Positions 43,726-53,700 of a stretch of DNA of 64,000 nt are shown piece after piece. Origin of the DNA: Thalassobacterium maritimum. GTDB lineage: Bacteria > Verrucomicrobiota > Verrucomicrobiia > Opitutales > Coraliomargaritaceae. Below the pieces are notes generated by a model. It was given only the letters and a program-made list of their open reading frames with translations, ran no database searches and was not told the origin of the DNA. The stretch is from contig NZ_JARXHW010000022.1 in the NCBI RefSeq assembly GCF_031127805.1, positions 10,389 to 74,388 of the forward strand, written 5' to 3'. The position numbers and the translations under genes are program-made. Numbering within the stretch: the stretch's first letter is position 1; the number at the start of each line of letters is the position of its first letter.

Positions 43726-45957
43726 TTAGCGCATCCGCTTCATTTCAAACTGCTTGCCATGCAAGGCCTCCTTGGCAAACACGCCCCAAAACTCGGTGGG
43801 CTCGTAAGTCCAGTCTTTGATCAACACCGGCGTCGCTCGGGGATGAAAGCACCAGGCGGTCCAGTTGAGGCGGTATTTTTGAATAAAGCCCAACATATCC
43901 GGCACCCAAGTATAAGGCGACTCCTGAATTTCATGCGGAATAAAGTCCATTTTATTCGTATCGGCCCCCACTTCACCGACAAGGATCGGATACTGCTCGG
44001 CCACTGGAAGCACAGTCTTCGCCCATCCCGTATGCCAGTTGTATTGATGCCATGAATACATAATACCATTGCCCCCTTCGTGCTCATCAAGCGCATAGCC
44101 TTGGACCACACCAGATAAGTCTCCCGACCATCCGATGCCACCGACAACGACGATGTTTCTCGCCCCCGTCGAGCGCACCGCATCCAACAGGCCCTGCATA
44201 CCTACAGACTCGTAGCCTTGATTGGCTTTCTTCTCAGCATCAGTTAAAAAACCGGATTCATCTACACCTGTCTTGGTGCCGACCCAGCCGCCATTGCGCC
44301 AGACCTCCCAGGAGATTCCGTGCGGCTCATTCATCAGATCAAACAAGACAGCGGGGTGATTCTTGAAGTGTGTCGCCGCATCGACCCAGAACTGTGCGTG
44401 GATCGGCTTTGGTGCGCGATAACGGTGCAGATCCAACACAAGATAGGCCCCGCGATTGGCGACGAGCGTCACGATCTGATCGATCGTATCGCGATAGCCT
44501 TGTCCACCATCTTTCTGGTAAACGCTAGTGCCATACCAAAACTCTTCTTTAACTGGTAGACGAATGACATTGGCATTCCACTCTTCGATACCAACTACGG
44601 CCGACTTAATCACCTGTGTATCGTGTGGCAGCGTCTCCAGATTACCGGCATTCAAGCCCTGCAACCATACTTCTTCGCCATTGGAATCCACCAGACGATT
44701 CCCTTCAGTATGTAGTTCCAAGGGCCAATTTTCTTTTTGCGGCTCCTCAGGCGCCACGTAGCGCATACGTGCTTCTTCCGCTCGTTTAGCAGCCGCAGCT
44801 TCTAAGGCTTGTGTGTCGGTCGGCTCCAACTTGATATCATCAATATCCATGGTGCCACTCGCCACACTAAACAATGCAGGCATTAACTTAATACTCACAG
44901 CGCCTTCTGGCACGAGAAAATCCCGGCTCACATGCACCCACCCATCGGTGCCACGCGAATAGGATGGGCTTGGCTGCGGCTTCAACTTCTTACCATCGGC
45001 ATCGAGAATCTCTGCGATGACGCGCGCATCAAACCAAGGCTTTTCCCCCACCTTCAAATCCGTCACACGCCAGCGCCAAGACAACTTCAGCGCCTTAACA
45101 TCGCTGGGCAAATCAATCTCACGATACAACATAATCAACTTCCCGGGTTCGGTCGACTTCATGCGCACAAAGTGATCGCCCGCTTCGTTCTCGTAGCTAC
45201 CGTTTTCCTTGAGCTGCCCCCAATGATCGGGCCATGCTGGATTCTTTTGAGTCGACTCAAAGTTACCATTAGAAATCAGCGAACCTGTCGCATCCAACAA
45301 GGCCTTCGCTTTAGCCTGTCGTTTTTCAATATCAGACTGTTGCTGTAAGGCCTGCTCCGATTCTTTTAATGCAGCCGCTTCGAGTAATGCCGTGGGATCA
45401 ATCGGTGTCAGTACCAGATCATCTAAATCATAGGTGCCCGCCTTTACGTTAAACAAGCAAGGCATGAACTTAATAATACGCGCCCCCTCTGGAACTAAGA
45501 AACTCGCTTCTTTTGTCACCCACTCGGGTTGATCTTTGCCATAGGCAAATGGCTTCGGACTCTGCGTAAGCTTCTTGCGATCCCCATCCATAAACTCAAA
45601 CAAGATACGCGCATTGAACCACGCCTTCTCGCCGCGTTGCAGATTCGTAATGCGCTGCTTCCAGCTGAATTTCAAAGCGCGCACCCCCTCAGGCACCGCA
45701 ATCTCACGATAAGCCATGACCAGTTTTCCAGGCGTGGTAGATTGCATACGCAGATAGCGGTTCCCACCTTCTTCGCCCCACAGGATGCCCGTGCCTTTGG
45801 GCCAAGCGTCTGGCCATTGATCCATGTTGGCATCGAGTTCGACGCCTGGGTTGGATAATATAGAATCCTGCAGTGACGCAGCCTGGGCCGACGACACGCT
45901 ACCTGCCCAAAGCAGGAAGATCGATTGAAGGCATAGAAGATGAAGAGAAAATCGCAT
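43726..45957 (-). CDS. Secreted GH5 glycoside hydrolase with two N-terminal beta-sandwich modules
   Basis: 743 residues. A signal peptide (ending SSAQA, about residue 27) is followed by two homologous modules of about 160 residues (about 32-190 and 225-385). Each has GxELDAN/GNFE-type starts, WPDxWxxxK, PGKLxMxYREI, ALKxSWxxRxTxL, WFxARxxxE and a closing DLDDLxLTPxD, a jelly-roll CBM-like pattern. Short Ala/Glu/Lys-rich helices separate them. The GH5 domain spans about 410-740 with acid/base Glu544 in LFDLMNEPHG and nucleophile Glu662 in ILVGEVGAD. Secreted endo-acting enzyme on a beta-1,4-glycan; exact subfamily unclear. It follows the single-module gene by 61 bases, likely in one transcript. 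Confidence 0.9.
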   Translation of the reverse strand: MRFSLHLLCLQSIFLLWAGSVSSAQAASLQDSILSNPGVELDANMDQWPDAWPKGTGILWGEEGGNRYLRMQSTTPGKLVMAYREIAVPEGVRALKFSWKQRITNLQRGEKAWFNARILFEFMDGDRKKLTQSPKPFAYGKDQPEWVTKEASFLVPEGARIIKFMPCLFNVKAGTYDLDDLVLTPIDPTALLEAAALKESEQALQQQSDIEKRQAKAKALLDATGSLISNGNFESTQKNPAWPDHWGQLKENGSYENEAGDHFVRMKSTEPGKLIMLYREIDLPSDVKALKLSWRWRVTDLKVGEKPWFDARVIAEILDADGKKLKPQPSPSYSRGTDGWVHVSRDFLVPEGAVSIKLMPALFSVASGTMDIDDIKLEPTDTQALEAAAAKRAEEARMRYVAPEEPQKENWPLELHTEGNRLVDSNGEEVWLQGLNAGNLETLPHDTQVIKSAVVGIEEWNANVIRLPVKEEFWYGTSVYQKDGGQGYRDTIDQIVTLVANRGAYLVLDLHRYRAPKPIHAQFWVDAATHFKNHPAVLFDLMNEPHGISWEVWRNGGWVGTKTGVDESGFLTDAEKKANQGYESVGMQGLLDAVRSTGARNIVVVGGIGWSGDLSGVVQGYALDEHEGGNGIMYSWHQYNWHTGWAKTVLPVAEQYPILVGEVGADTNKMDFIPHEIQESPYTWVPDMLGFIQKYRLNWTAWCFHPRATPVLIKDWTYEPTEFWGVFAKEALHGKQFEMKRMR

Positions 45958-46018
45958 ACGATTGAGTTAATTGATAGGAAGAAAATTGAAAAACGATCTG
46001 ATTAAAATGAAGCGTAAA

Positions 46019-46600
46019 TTATAGTAAAGATGCAGGGTCGATCGGAGTAATCACCAGGTCATCTAAATCGTAAGTGCCCGCATTAACATTAAATAGGCAG
46101 GGCATGAACTTAATAATTCGCGCCCCCTCAGGAACCAAGAAACTCGCTTCTTTCGCCTCCCACTCGGGGTGATTTTTACCATAGGCAAATGGCTTCGGAC
46201 TCGGCGTAAGCTTTGCGCGACCTGCATCCATAAACTCAATCAAGATGCGTGCGTTGAACCACATTTTCTCACCTGGTTGCAGATTGGTAATGCGCTGCTT
46301 CCACGTAAATTTCAAAGCGCGTGCATCGGCGGGCACCCCAATTTCGCGATAAGCCATTAACAGTTTCCCTGGAGCCGTTGCTTCAATCCGAAGAAAACGA
46401 TTTCCTGCTTCCTCCCCCCACTGGAGGTGTTCGCCCTTCGGCCAACGATCCGGCCATTGGTCAAGGTCCGCATCCAACTCAAAGCCGGAATTCGTAATAA
46501 GTGAATCCGCCGCTGCGGTCATTTGCGCAACAGCAGAACTACCAGTCCACGCAAGTAGCAGAACAGATTGAAGACAGAGTAAACAGGTGGAGTATCGCAT
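46019..46600 (-). CDS. Secreted stand-alone copy of the GH5-associated beta-sandwich module
   Basis: 193 residues with a signal peptide (ending VAQ, about 26) and a single module that is very similar to the first module of the 743-residue GH5 gene next door, including the stretches LKFTWKQRITNLQPGEK, FMPCLFNVNAGTYDLDDL and PIDPASLL. It stops exactly where the neighbour continues into its Ala/Glu linker. So it is either a truncated duplicate of that gene or a free carbohydrate-binding protein. The reading frame is intact, and it is first in the transcript. Upstream is the divergent region with a regulon palindrome shared with the next GH5 gene. Confidence 0.82.
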   Translation of the reverse strand: MRYSTCLLCLQSVLLLAWTGSSAVAQMTAAADSLITNSGFELDADLDQWPDRWPKGEHLQWGEEAGNRFLRIEATAPGKLLMAYREIGVPADARALKFTWKQRITNLQPGEKMWFNARILIEFMDAGRAKLTPSPKPFAYGKNHPEWEAKEASFLVPEGARIIKFMPCLFNVNAGTYDLDDLVITPIDPASLL

Positions 46601-46692
46601 TGTAATAAGAATAATGAGGTTAAAGACAGACCGTCGAAGATCTATAAAACAACGCTACATAAGATCATCTAAACCACAATCAAAGCTCTCCG

Positions 46693-46704
46693 CAATAAGT
46701 TGCA
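46693..46704. promoter_or_regulatory. Regulon palindrome copy 6 (GCAATAAGTTGC)
   Basis: Exact match to GCAAY-NN-RTTGC in the divergent promoter region, 93 bases upstream of the stand-alone module gene and 100 bases upstream of the GH5 gene at 46804. Confidence 0.65.
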
Positions 46705-46713
46705 CAGAGCCAG

Positions 46714-46745
46714 CATTGTATCAGCAATAGGAACGATACATTGCT
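46714..46745. promoter_or_regulatory. Second dyad in the divergent GH5 promoter region
   Basis: GCATTGTATC (46714-46723) and GATACATTGC (46736-46745) are inverted with one mismatch. The 12-base centre begins GCAATAGG, like a regulon half-site. It could be an AraC-type or second operator. It covers the TTG at 46741, which argues against that codon as the start of the following gene. Confidence 0.35.
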
Positions 46746-46803
46746 CGAATCACCGTTCAAATCCCTCAATGATCCCACCCAACTATTAAAGCCCCATTAT
46801 CCA

Positions 46804-47940
46804 ATGCAGCAGTCACCACGACTTACTTTACTATGTTTAATCGCACTCACATGGAGCACTGTCCAATCTATGTTCGCCGACAACATTGATCGCAACTACC
46901 CCAACGACCCACCCACCGAGAGCGCAAAAGCTGGTAACTGGCCCGCGCCCATCAAAGTCTCCGGCAATCGCTTGACCAATGCGAACGGCGAAGAGGTCTG
47001 GCTTCAAGGCGTCGCGATCCCCGGACTGGAAATCGTGCCGGCCGGTCATGGTGTAGTTCACTCAGCCATCGTGGCGATCGAAGAGTGGAAGGCCAATGTG
47101 GTGCGTCTGGCCATTAAAGATGAGTTCTGGTATGGCCTCGGCAAAGGACAAAGCGACGGCGGACTCGCCTACCGTGCCACCATCGATGCGGCGGTCAACG
47201 CAGTCGCCAATCGCGGTGCCTATATCGTGCTCGACAACCACCGCTTTCGTGCGGTCAAAGCAGAACACCTCCCCTTCTGGCAAGAGCTCGCCACGCTCTA
47301 CAAGAATCATCCGGCGGTGCTCTTCGACATCATCAACGAACCGCACGGCATCTCCTGGGAAGTCTGGCGCAATGGCGGCTTCGTGGCCGATGAGTCAGCA
47401 GCCATCAACGAAGCCGGCTTTCTCAACGAAACCACCCTGCAAGCCAACCGAGGCTTCGAATCGCCCGGCATGCAAAAGCTCGTTGACGCCATTCGACAGA
47501 CTGGGGCAAAGAACGTCATCATCGCTGGTGGATTGCAGTGGGCCTACGACCTCTCAGGCATTTTGGAAGGTTATGCACTGGACGATCCAGCGGGGCACGG
47601 CATTATGTATTCGACTCATGTATACAATTGGAAAACCGGTTGGCAAAAAGCCTTTCTGGACGCCGCGGAGCACTACCCGATCTTCGTCGGTGAGGTCGGC
47701 GCAGATATTAAGAAGATGCATTTCATTCCTTCAGACGACCAAGAAGATCCCTACACTTGGGTGCCCGACATGCTAGGCATTATTCAAAAGCATCGACTCA
47801 ACTGGACAGGCTGGTCCTTCCACACATGGGCCACTCCTGTGATGCTTTCCAATTGGCAGTATGAACCCACCCCTTTCTGGGGGGCATTCGCAAAACGTGC
47901 CCTCGCCGGTGAGCAATTCAAAAACAAAGGCCTTCGCTAA
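46804..47940 (+). CDS. Secreted single-domain GH5 glycoside hydrolase
   Basis: 378 residues from ATG 46804, where a signal peptide begins (ending near SMFA-DN, about 26); a TTG at 46741 would place 21 extra residues before it. The GH5 domain fills the rest, with acid/base Glu179 in FDIINEPHGISWEVWRNGGF and nucleophile Glu297 in PIFVGEVGADIKKM. It is closely related to the catalytic domains of the 743- and 731-residue enzymes but lacks their beta-sandwich modules. It is followed after 50 bases by the GH130 gene, giving a secreted cutter and an intracellular processing enzyme in one transcript. Confidence 0.9.
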   Translation: MQQSPRLTLLCLIALTWSTVQSMFADNIDRNYPNDPPTESAKAGNWPAPIKVSGNRLTNANGEEVWLQGVAIPGLEIVPAGHGVVHSAIVAIEEWKANVVRLAIKDEFWYGLGKGQSDGGLAYRATIDAAVNAVANRGAYIVLDNHRFRAVKAEHLPFWQELATLYKNHPAVLFDIINEPHGISWEVWRNGGFVADESAAINEAGFLNETTLQANRGFESPGMQKLVDAIRQTGAKNVIIAGGLQWAYDLSGILEGYALDDPAGHGIMYSTHVYNWKTGWQKAFLDAAEHYPIFVGEVGADIKKMHFIPSDDQEDPYTWVPDMLGIIQKHRLNWTGWSFHTWATPVMLSNWQYEPTPFWGAFAKRALAGEQFKNKGLR

Positions 47941-47990
47941 GATCAGAACATCAGAACAAAACTCCAGCCAACATCAATTCCACACACAAC

Positions 47991-49007
47991 ATGACCACAC
48001 AAACATCTCCCCTCCAACGCCACCCCGCCAATCCAGTACTCCACGAAGACGACATCCCATGGGATTGCATGTCCGTCTTCAACGCGGGCGTCTGCAAATG
48101 GGAAAATGGCTACATCATGCTCTTTCGCACCGACTCCGGCCCCCGCGCCCATCCGGATGCCTATCTGACTCGCGTGGGCCTAGCGCGCAGCCAGGACGGC
48201 CACAATTGGAAAGTCGACCCGGAGCCGATTTTTGATCAACAGAAAATCCGCGAATGGCTGAAAAGCCAATATGATGTACGCTTTGGGGATAAGGAAGTCG
48301 TCCGTGTCTACGACCCACGCATCACGATGATCGATGCTGAGGCCTACTTCTGTTTCGCAGTCGATACACAGCATGGCATTCGCGGAGGCATCGCCAAAAG
48401 CACCGACCTGCGCAACTGGGATCTCCTCCACATCACTTTACCCGAAGATCGGAACATGGTGCTCTTTCCCGAGCGCGTGAACGGCAAACTCATCCGACTC
48501 GACCGTCCATTCCCCCTCTACCTGCGCGGCGGTCGCGAGTCCTTTGACATCTGGATCAGTGAGTCTCCCGACGGCATCCATTGGGGCGAACACAAACTCC
48601 TGCTGGCTGCGGAAGAAATTCCATTCGGCAACGCCAAGATCGGCCCCGGTGCGCCGCCAATCCGAACTGAAAAAGGCTGGCTCACCACCTTTCACGCCGT
48701 GGTGAAGCATGAGGACAAAGAACTCTTCACATGGAGTGAAGGCACGTGGAACAAAGAATACATTGCCGGCCTGATGCTGCTCGACCTCGAAAATCCAGCC
48801 AAAGTCATTGGCATGAGCAAAGAGCCGCTACTACGTGCCGAAGCTCCTTACGAACTGGAAGGCTTTCGCGGTTCCGTCATCTTCCCCGGTGGCTTCATTC
48901 TGGAAGACGACGGCATAGTCAAAATGTATTACGGCGCAGCCGACACCGTCGTGGCCCTCGCGGAAGGTAAGTTAGAAGACCTGCTAAGTACGATCGAACC
49001 GCTATAA
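47991..49007 (+). CDS. GH130 family glycoside phosphorylase or hydrolase
   Basis: 338 residues, no signal peptide, so cytoplasmic. The five-bladed beta-propeller pattern of GH130 is visible: RHPANPVLHEDDIPWDCMSVFNAG at the start, LARSQDGHNW, VYDPRITMIDAEAYF (the Asp likely the proton donor), AKSTDLRNW and the C-terminal MYYGAADTVVALA. GH130 enzymes act on beta-mannosides, most by phosphorolysis of beta-1,4-mannosyl-glucose or mannobiose; some hydrolyse beta-1,2-mannosides. Phosphate-binding residues could not be assigned by eye. With the preceding GH5 gene it is the best argument that the locus treats a beta-mannan or glucomannan. Confidence 0.88.
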   Translation: MTTQTSPLQRHPANPVLHEDDIPWDCMSVFNAGVCKWENGYIMLFRTDSGPRAHPDAYLTRVGLARSQDGHNWKVDPEPIFDQQKIREWLKSQYDVRFGDKEVVRVYDPRITMIDAEAYFCFAVDTQHGIRGGIAKSTDLRNWDLLHITLPEDRNMVLFPERVNGKLIRLDRPFPLYLRGGRESFDIWISESPDGIHWGEHKLLLAAEEIPFGNAKIGPGAPPIRTEKGWLTTFHAVVKHEDKELFTWSEGTWNKEYIAGLMLLDLENPAKVIGMSKEPLLRAEAPYELEGFRGSVIFPGGFILEDDGIVKMYYGAADTVVALAEGKLEDLLSTIEPL

Positions 49008-49135
49008 CAAAGAACCGTGCGCTCTGACGATCCAAGCAACACCACGACTTCCAATAAGGCCAGTCAGTCTGGCTGGCAGCAATCATGGTGCTAGACATGG
49101 GAACCTCAAAATGGCAAGTCTCAGGCCGAACCAAT

Positions 49136-49147
49136 GCAACTAGTTGC
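49136..49147. promoter_or_regulatory. Regulon palindrome copy 7 (GCAACTAGTTGC)
   Basis: Perfect palindrome, extending to TGCAACTAGTTGCA (49135-49148). First of three copies in tandem upstream of the pseudopilin gene. Confidence 0.7.
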
Positions 49148-49151
49148 ACTA

Positions 49152-49163
49152 GCAATGAGTTGC
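49152..49163. promoter_or_regulatory. Regulon palindrome copy 8 (GCAATGAGTTGC)
   Basis: Exact consensus match, 16 bases after copy 7 and 63 bases before the pseudopilin ATG. Confidence 0.65.
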
Positions 49164-49178
49164 CCCGACATCAACGAC

Positions 49179-49190
49179 GCAATAAATTTC
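49179..49190. promoter_or_regulatory. Degenerate regulon palindrome (GCAATAAATTTC)
   Basis: One mismatch from GCAAY-NN-RTTGC; third member of the tandem, 36 bases before the pseudopilin ATG. Confidence 0.4.
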
Positions 49191-49226
49191 ATTATCTCAC
49201 TAGAATGACTACCGCCCCTCACCCCC

Positions 49227-49898
49227 ATGAAAGCATTCAAAAAAACGTCCCCGCACCTGAACGGATTCAGCCTGATTGAATTACTCACAGCAGTCGCCGT
49301 GCTCGGCATACTCGCCGCAATTCTGATTCCCACCATAGCGAATGTCCGCACCAAAGCCAGTTCCGCAAAATGCACCTCGCAATTAAGGCAAATCGGCGGC
49401 GCCTTTCAGATGTATTTACAAGACAATAATAATCTCCTACCCAAATCAGCACTCGGAGATCCCTTTTCAGGACAAAGCCCGTATTACAATCGAGACCCTC
49501 GTCGGATACAGACACTATTCGGCTCTTATTGGGGAGCCCTCAAAGCCAACAGCTGGAGTAACTCCGAAGCCAATATGAGCTACGATGGCACTTTATCATG
49601 GCCAGAATGGGAAAATAATCGGCGAGGAAACGGGCCAAGCCTGATCGGCAACTGGCCGCTAAAATTAACCAACAGTGAAACCCCAGCGACAAAGCCACCT
49701 TGGGGCAAATCTTACCTATTAATCGAAAATCCAAGCCAAGCGGTCATGTACACAGAATCCGATGCTGAATTAATTCCTAACGCGGGCTGGTCTAGTGCCC
49801 TGCCAGAAAAACCAATTCATGGCAATTTCCGCAACGCGCTGTTCTTCGATGGCCACGTGGAGCAATTGGATCTCAACTTCAACCTTAATATTATTTAG
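49227..49898 (+). CDS. Type II secretion/type IV pseudopilin (prepilin-type N-terminus)
   Basis: 223 residues with a short basic leader and the prepilin peptidase site G13-F14 in NGFSLIELLTAVAVLGILAA, including the Glu at mature position 5. A helix and an alpha/beta C-domain follow, ending with FRNALFFDGHVEQLDL, the H-x-x-D-G-x-V-like end typical of GspG/DUF1559-like pseudopilins abundant in Verrucomicrobiota and Planctomycetes. The role is unknown; such proteins are spread among CAZyme loci. Three tandem palindromes upstream tie it to the regulon. It is an orphan: no secretion ATPase or secretin nearby. Confidence 0.87.
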   Translation: MKAFKKTSPHLNGFSLIELLTAVAVLGILAAILIPTIANVRTKASSAKCTSQLRQIGGAFQMYLQDNNNLLPKSALGDPFSGQSPYYNRDPRRIQTLFGSYWGALKANSWSNSEANMSYDGTLSWPEWENNRRGNGPSLIGNWPLKLTNSETPATKPPWGKSYLLIENPSQAVMYTESDAELIPNAGWSSALPEKPIHGNFRNALFFDGHVEQLDLNFNLNII

Positions 49899-49970
49899 TA
49901 AAAAGCTTGCGCCAATAACGCCAATAAATCCGAACACTGTCTCGTGGTGCGCAGAGAGTGACTGCTTTGT

Positions 49971-50711
49971 CTAGTCTTGAAGCGAAGTATCCGTATAACT
50001 CAACCAGTAATGCCCAGGAGGCGGTGGGCCGTATTCAATGATTTCAGACTCCGTGTAGGTATGCCGCATCCCACTCGGCGAATACACTACGATCCCAGTC
50101 ATGCGCTCGTTTGACCGCATCACGGAAACGTCATCATACAGAATGTTCCACTGCTCTGACTCCTTCTCGGCGACTCGTGTGAAAAACCGCCGCTTGTGGT
50201 CCAGTTTCGGTTGCATGAATTGCACCTCTTGCGGTGCAATCGAAAAGATACCACTGCCGACACTGGCAGCGATCGGCAAGTGCCCCAAATTAATGACACG
50301 CACAGTTCCCGCGGGAAAATCCTCCTCGCCGTCCTCGTAATAAGTTAAAATATACTCACCACTCGCAGTCGCGGCAATGACCACTAAAACGCTTTCGACA
50401 GTGTCGCTCACCTTCACCTGAGCAATCGCCTCATACCGAGTGTGCGCCTCCCCCGAATCATCGAGAAAATGGATTTCTTTATACACGTCGCATGGCCTGT
50501 CCGATTTAACATCAAAGGGCGGACTGATCGCATAAGGGTATGAACTAACAGATCGATACTCGCCATTGTCCTTAATCACATATGCCGCATCCGATTCGTC
50601 TAAAAACAAAACGCGGACTGCCACCGCTGCTGTCTGTGCCGCTGCAGCACTCACAGAGAAACTCATCAACAAAAAGCAGCAAAGCGCACGAGGCGGAAAC
50701 AAGACATTCAT
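49971..50711 (-). CDS. Secreted protein of unknown function following the Verru_Chthon A gene
   Basis: 246 residues from ATG 50711; an in-frame ATG at 50723 overlaps the upstream gene by 11 bases. A signal peptide (about 1-25, ending AAA-Q) leads into a beta-rich body (about 30-210) and a C-terminal segment with GIVVYSPSGMRHTYTESEIIEYGPPPP. I do not recognise the family. The start lies 1 base from the stop of the Verru_Chthon A gene, so the two are one operon, and the protein is likely an accessory part of that system. The paired occurrence in other genomes could be tested. Confidence 0.75.
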   Translation of the reverse strand: MNVLFPPRALCCFLLMSFSVSAAAAQTAAVAVRVLFLDESDAAYVIKDNGEYRSVSSYPYAISPPFDVKSDRPCDVYKEIHFLDDSGEAHTRYEAIAQVKVSDTVESVLVVIAATASGEYILTYYEDGEEDFPAGTVRVINLGHLPIAASVGSGIFSIAPQEVQFMQPKLDHKRRFFTRVAEKESEQWNILYDDVSVMRSNERMTGIVVYSPSGMRHTYTESEIIEYGPPPPGHYWLSYTDTSLQD

Positions 50712-50712
50712 A

Positions 50713-53700
50713 CTATAATTCATCTTCAGTTAACCAGCGAATAGAGATAATTTGATATTTCCGACCGAAACTTAGGTTGTCCGCATGCAACGCCGGATCC
50801 ACTGCGGCATCGCCTCCTTCGCTCGGCGGCCGCACATAGTCTGGCAAACGCTGCACCAGCGCTTCACACCAAGCTCTGGACTTCACCGACGACGAAACTG
50901 GATCCAAGACATCACCATACGTTCGAATGCGAAAGGTATCACTCCGCGCGGAGAGGTACTGCCCGATGCGAGAAAGCACGTCCCCCTGTAATACATGGCC
51001 AGGGAAACCACTAATGAAGGAATCCAGCTTATATGCGCTGTCCTCCATAATATTGGCATCGTCTAATGTGGGTTTATCAAAGATTGTATCCACACGCCCG
51101 TCGTTCACCGCAACATCCAGTGCGGATTGCAAGGCTCCCTTTAAGCCCAGCCCGTATGTATCATTTCCGCTGGACACTAAGCGACGATTCACAAAATCCG
51201 CCATGGAAAGAAACGGCCCGCGTAAAACAACTTGTCTGACCATTTCCTCAGACAGGTCTTGAATCTCAGCAGCCGTCAAATTGCGAAAGCCTGCCCAGGC
51301 ATTCTCGTTATTCGCCGTCGCAGCCGCATTCGATTCTCCAATACGTTGCAAACTACGCGCAAAGGGAGCCGTTAAATCCGCACTATCCGCCTCATCTCCT
51401 ATCGGCACACCACTCAAACTAGCGAACCAGGCTTTCCATGCTTCCACCGAGGTGGAATTAATATTAAAGGCCCCCTTAGACATCAAATTCGCTGCAGCCA
51501 TACGACTGTTCTCTGAACGGCTCGGATTACCGTCACCTCGAAATTTTGTTTCATCGTCGTGCGGAACCTCAGCCTGACTACGAAAGGGCTGATAGCGATG
51601 ATTGACCAACTGATCGTTCTCAAAATCAAAATCTCCAAGTGCCGGATAGGTCGAAAAGTAGAACCGGTCCCACAGCGCATCATTCCATAAATAGGAACCA
51701 TCATAATGATATCCAGAATACCCCGCGCCGAAGACTTGATCACGCGCCACACCGGGATTTGGATACGAATTCGATAGCGTGTAATTGCCCTGCCAGGCTT
51801 GAACCGTCGTCGCATTCTGCACATTCGCACCGTACAAGGCTTTCATACTGGAATAGCCCTGCCAATTGATCCGATCGACATAAGCCATCGTATTGAAGTG
51901 CTGCAATTGTCCCAACGAGCTCAAGCCGATCCCCGGTTCGGGATATTCATAAAGCAAATTGGTAAACCCCAGGTCACTGCCGATGCCAGGCGGCGGCGCG
52001 GTATCATAACTACTCACACCTGAATTCACTGGGCCCCATCGCACATTGGTCAAACTACCGCTAGGCCGCAGCAGATTCGCGCCGATATACTTCTCATTCC
52101 CGGGAAATCCTGTTTTTACATAGCCCCGTGCCCACTCTTTTAAATGTGTGCCAGATGTAAAACCATGAAAGCCAGTGATCATGGACATCCGGTAATTTTG
52201 CTGCAGAAAATAAGCGCGTTGAAAAGTGCCCTGCGACAGGTCCTCCAGACGAAAATAACTGCCCCCTCCCACTCGCAAGCCCGAATCAACAGGATATACC
52301 AAAAAGACATTACTGGAATCATCGCCCGTCGAGGGGTAATGCGGCGAAACCGAATGGACTAAACGGCGATCCCCCACTGTTGCCTTTTCCGCAGGGTCAT
52401 AGTCTAAAAACAACTCGGTTAAAATATGTGCTTTGCTAAAAAACAAAGCCGCATGTGTCGTCCCGCTCGGAATCGTCACTCCGGTATCATATACCAAATA
52501 CGCCGATGGGTCATAATCGTTCACCATGGTCGCTTGAAATGCCGCCTGAGCATTGGCACCTGAGGGGATCAAGTCACCACTGACTTGTAGACTGAATATC
52601 TGTGCTTCGCCGGGCGCCATGCCATCACTCTGTAAAATCATTTGAGCGCTCCCAAGACCTGCTCCGGCCAAGCTCACTTGATTCGTATTGGAAAACTCCG
52701 CGACCTGCGGATCATCAACATTCGCAGGTGTGCCAAACCGAACATAAGCCGTTTGAGAATCAGTGAACAGCACCGTATATTGGGCAGGCGCAAGGGGCAC
52801 TGAGTATGGATTGACCAAGACCACTTGTGGAATGATTTGTAATTGAACAGTGCTCCCCACGTTCAAATTATAAAACACTTTCGCCTGACTCACCATAGGC
52901 CCAATACCACTTTGCGTGGGCGATTGGAGTCGAGGAATAACCGCCCCCGTATTCGTGTAAACACCAACCGGCGTATCCGTGCTCAAATTACCCGCATTGT
53001 GATAGGAGCCAAGCATCTCCCAAGTCGGCGTATACGCCATAATTCCGGGAGCGACGCTGTATTGTTGCCGGCTATCACCATAGCCGGTATCGCTTGGCAC
53101 CTCCGCATACGCAGTAGTCAAAGGGTTTAAAAAGCGGTTCGAACTCGCCGTCGGCTCAATTACGAAGTAGCCATCCGCAGCATTCACCTCATAAGCCGCA
53201 GCTGCTGCAGATTGTAGCGACGCCACATCGGCTTGCCCGAGAATGTATGAAAGGTCCCGCTTCAAGCCTCCGTGTTTCACATCAGCCAATACTCCCCATG
53301 AGCTTAGAGTGAGATCATGGAAACGTGAATCGAGCTCATCCATATAGGCGGAATCATTATTGAGAAATGCAAAATCACGTAGAGAAAATATATCTGCCAG
53401 GGCTGGATCATTGGGCGTATAGAATGGAGCCAACCCATCTGAACCATCGGTCGTCATCGCTTCAACTGCCACACGTTGCGCCGAAGCCGCACGTCGCAAT
53501 TGATCGGAAGGCAAGGCAGACTCCGCATATGGGTCCACCAAATTCGCTCGCGCCTTCACTCCCTCATCACCAACCCACCAAGCATAACTACCATGCCCCG
53601 ACACGCCTAAATCTATCTCCATGATCGGTGCAGTCACCGAACGATCGATCGCCTCGCCCCCCCCAGTCGCATTTCCATCGGGCGTCACCAGTAAGGCATA

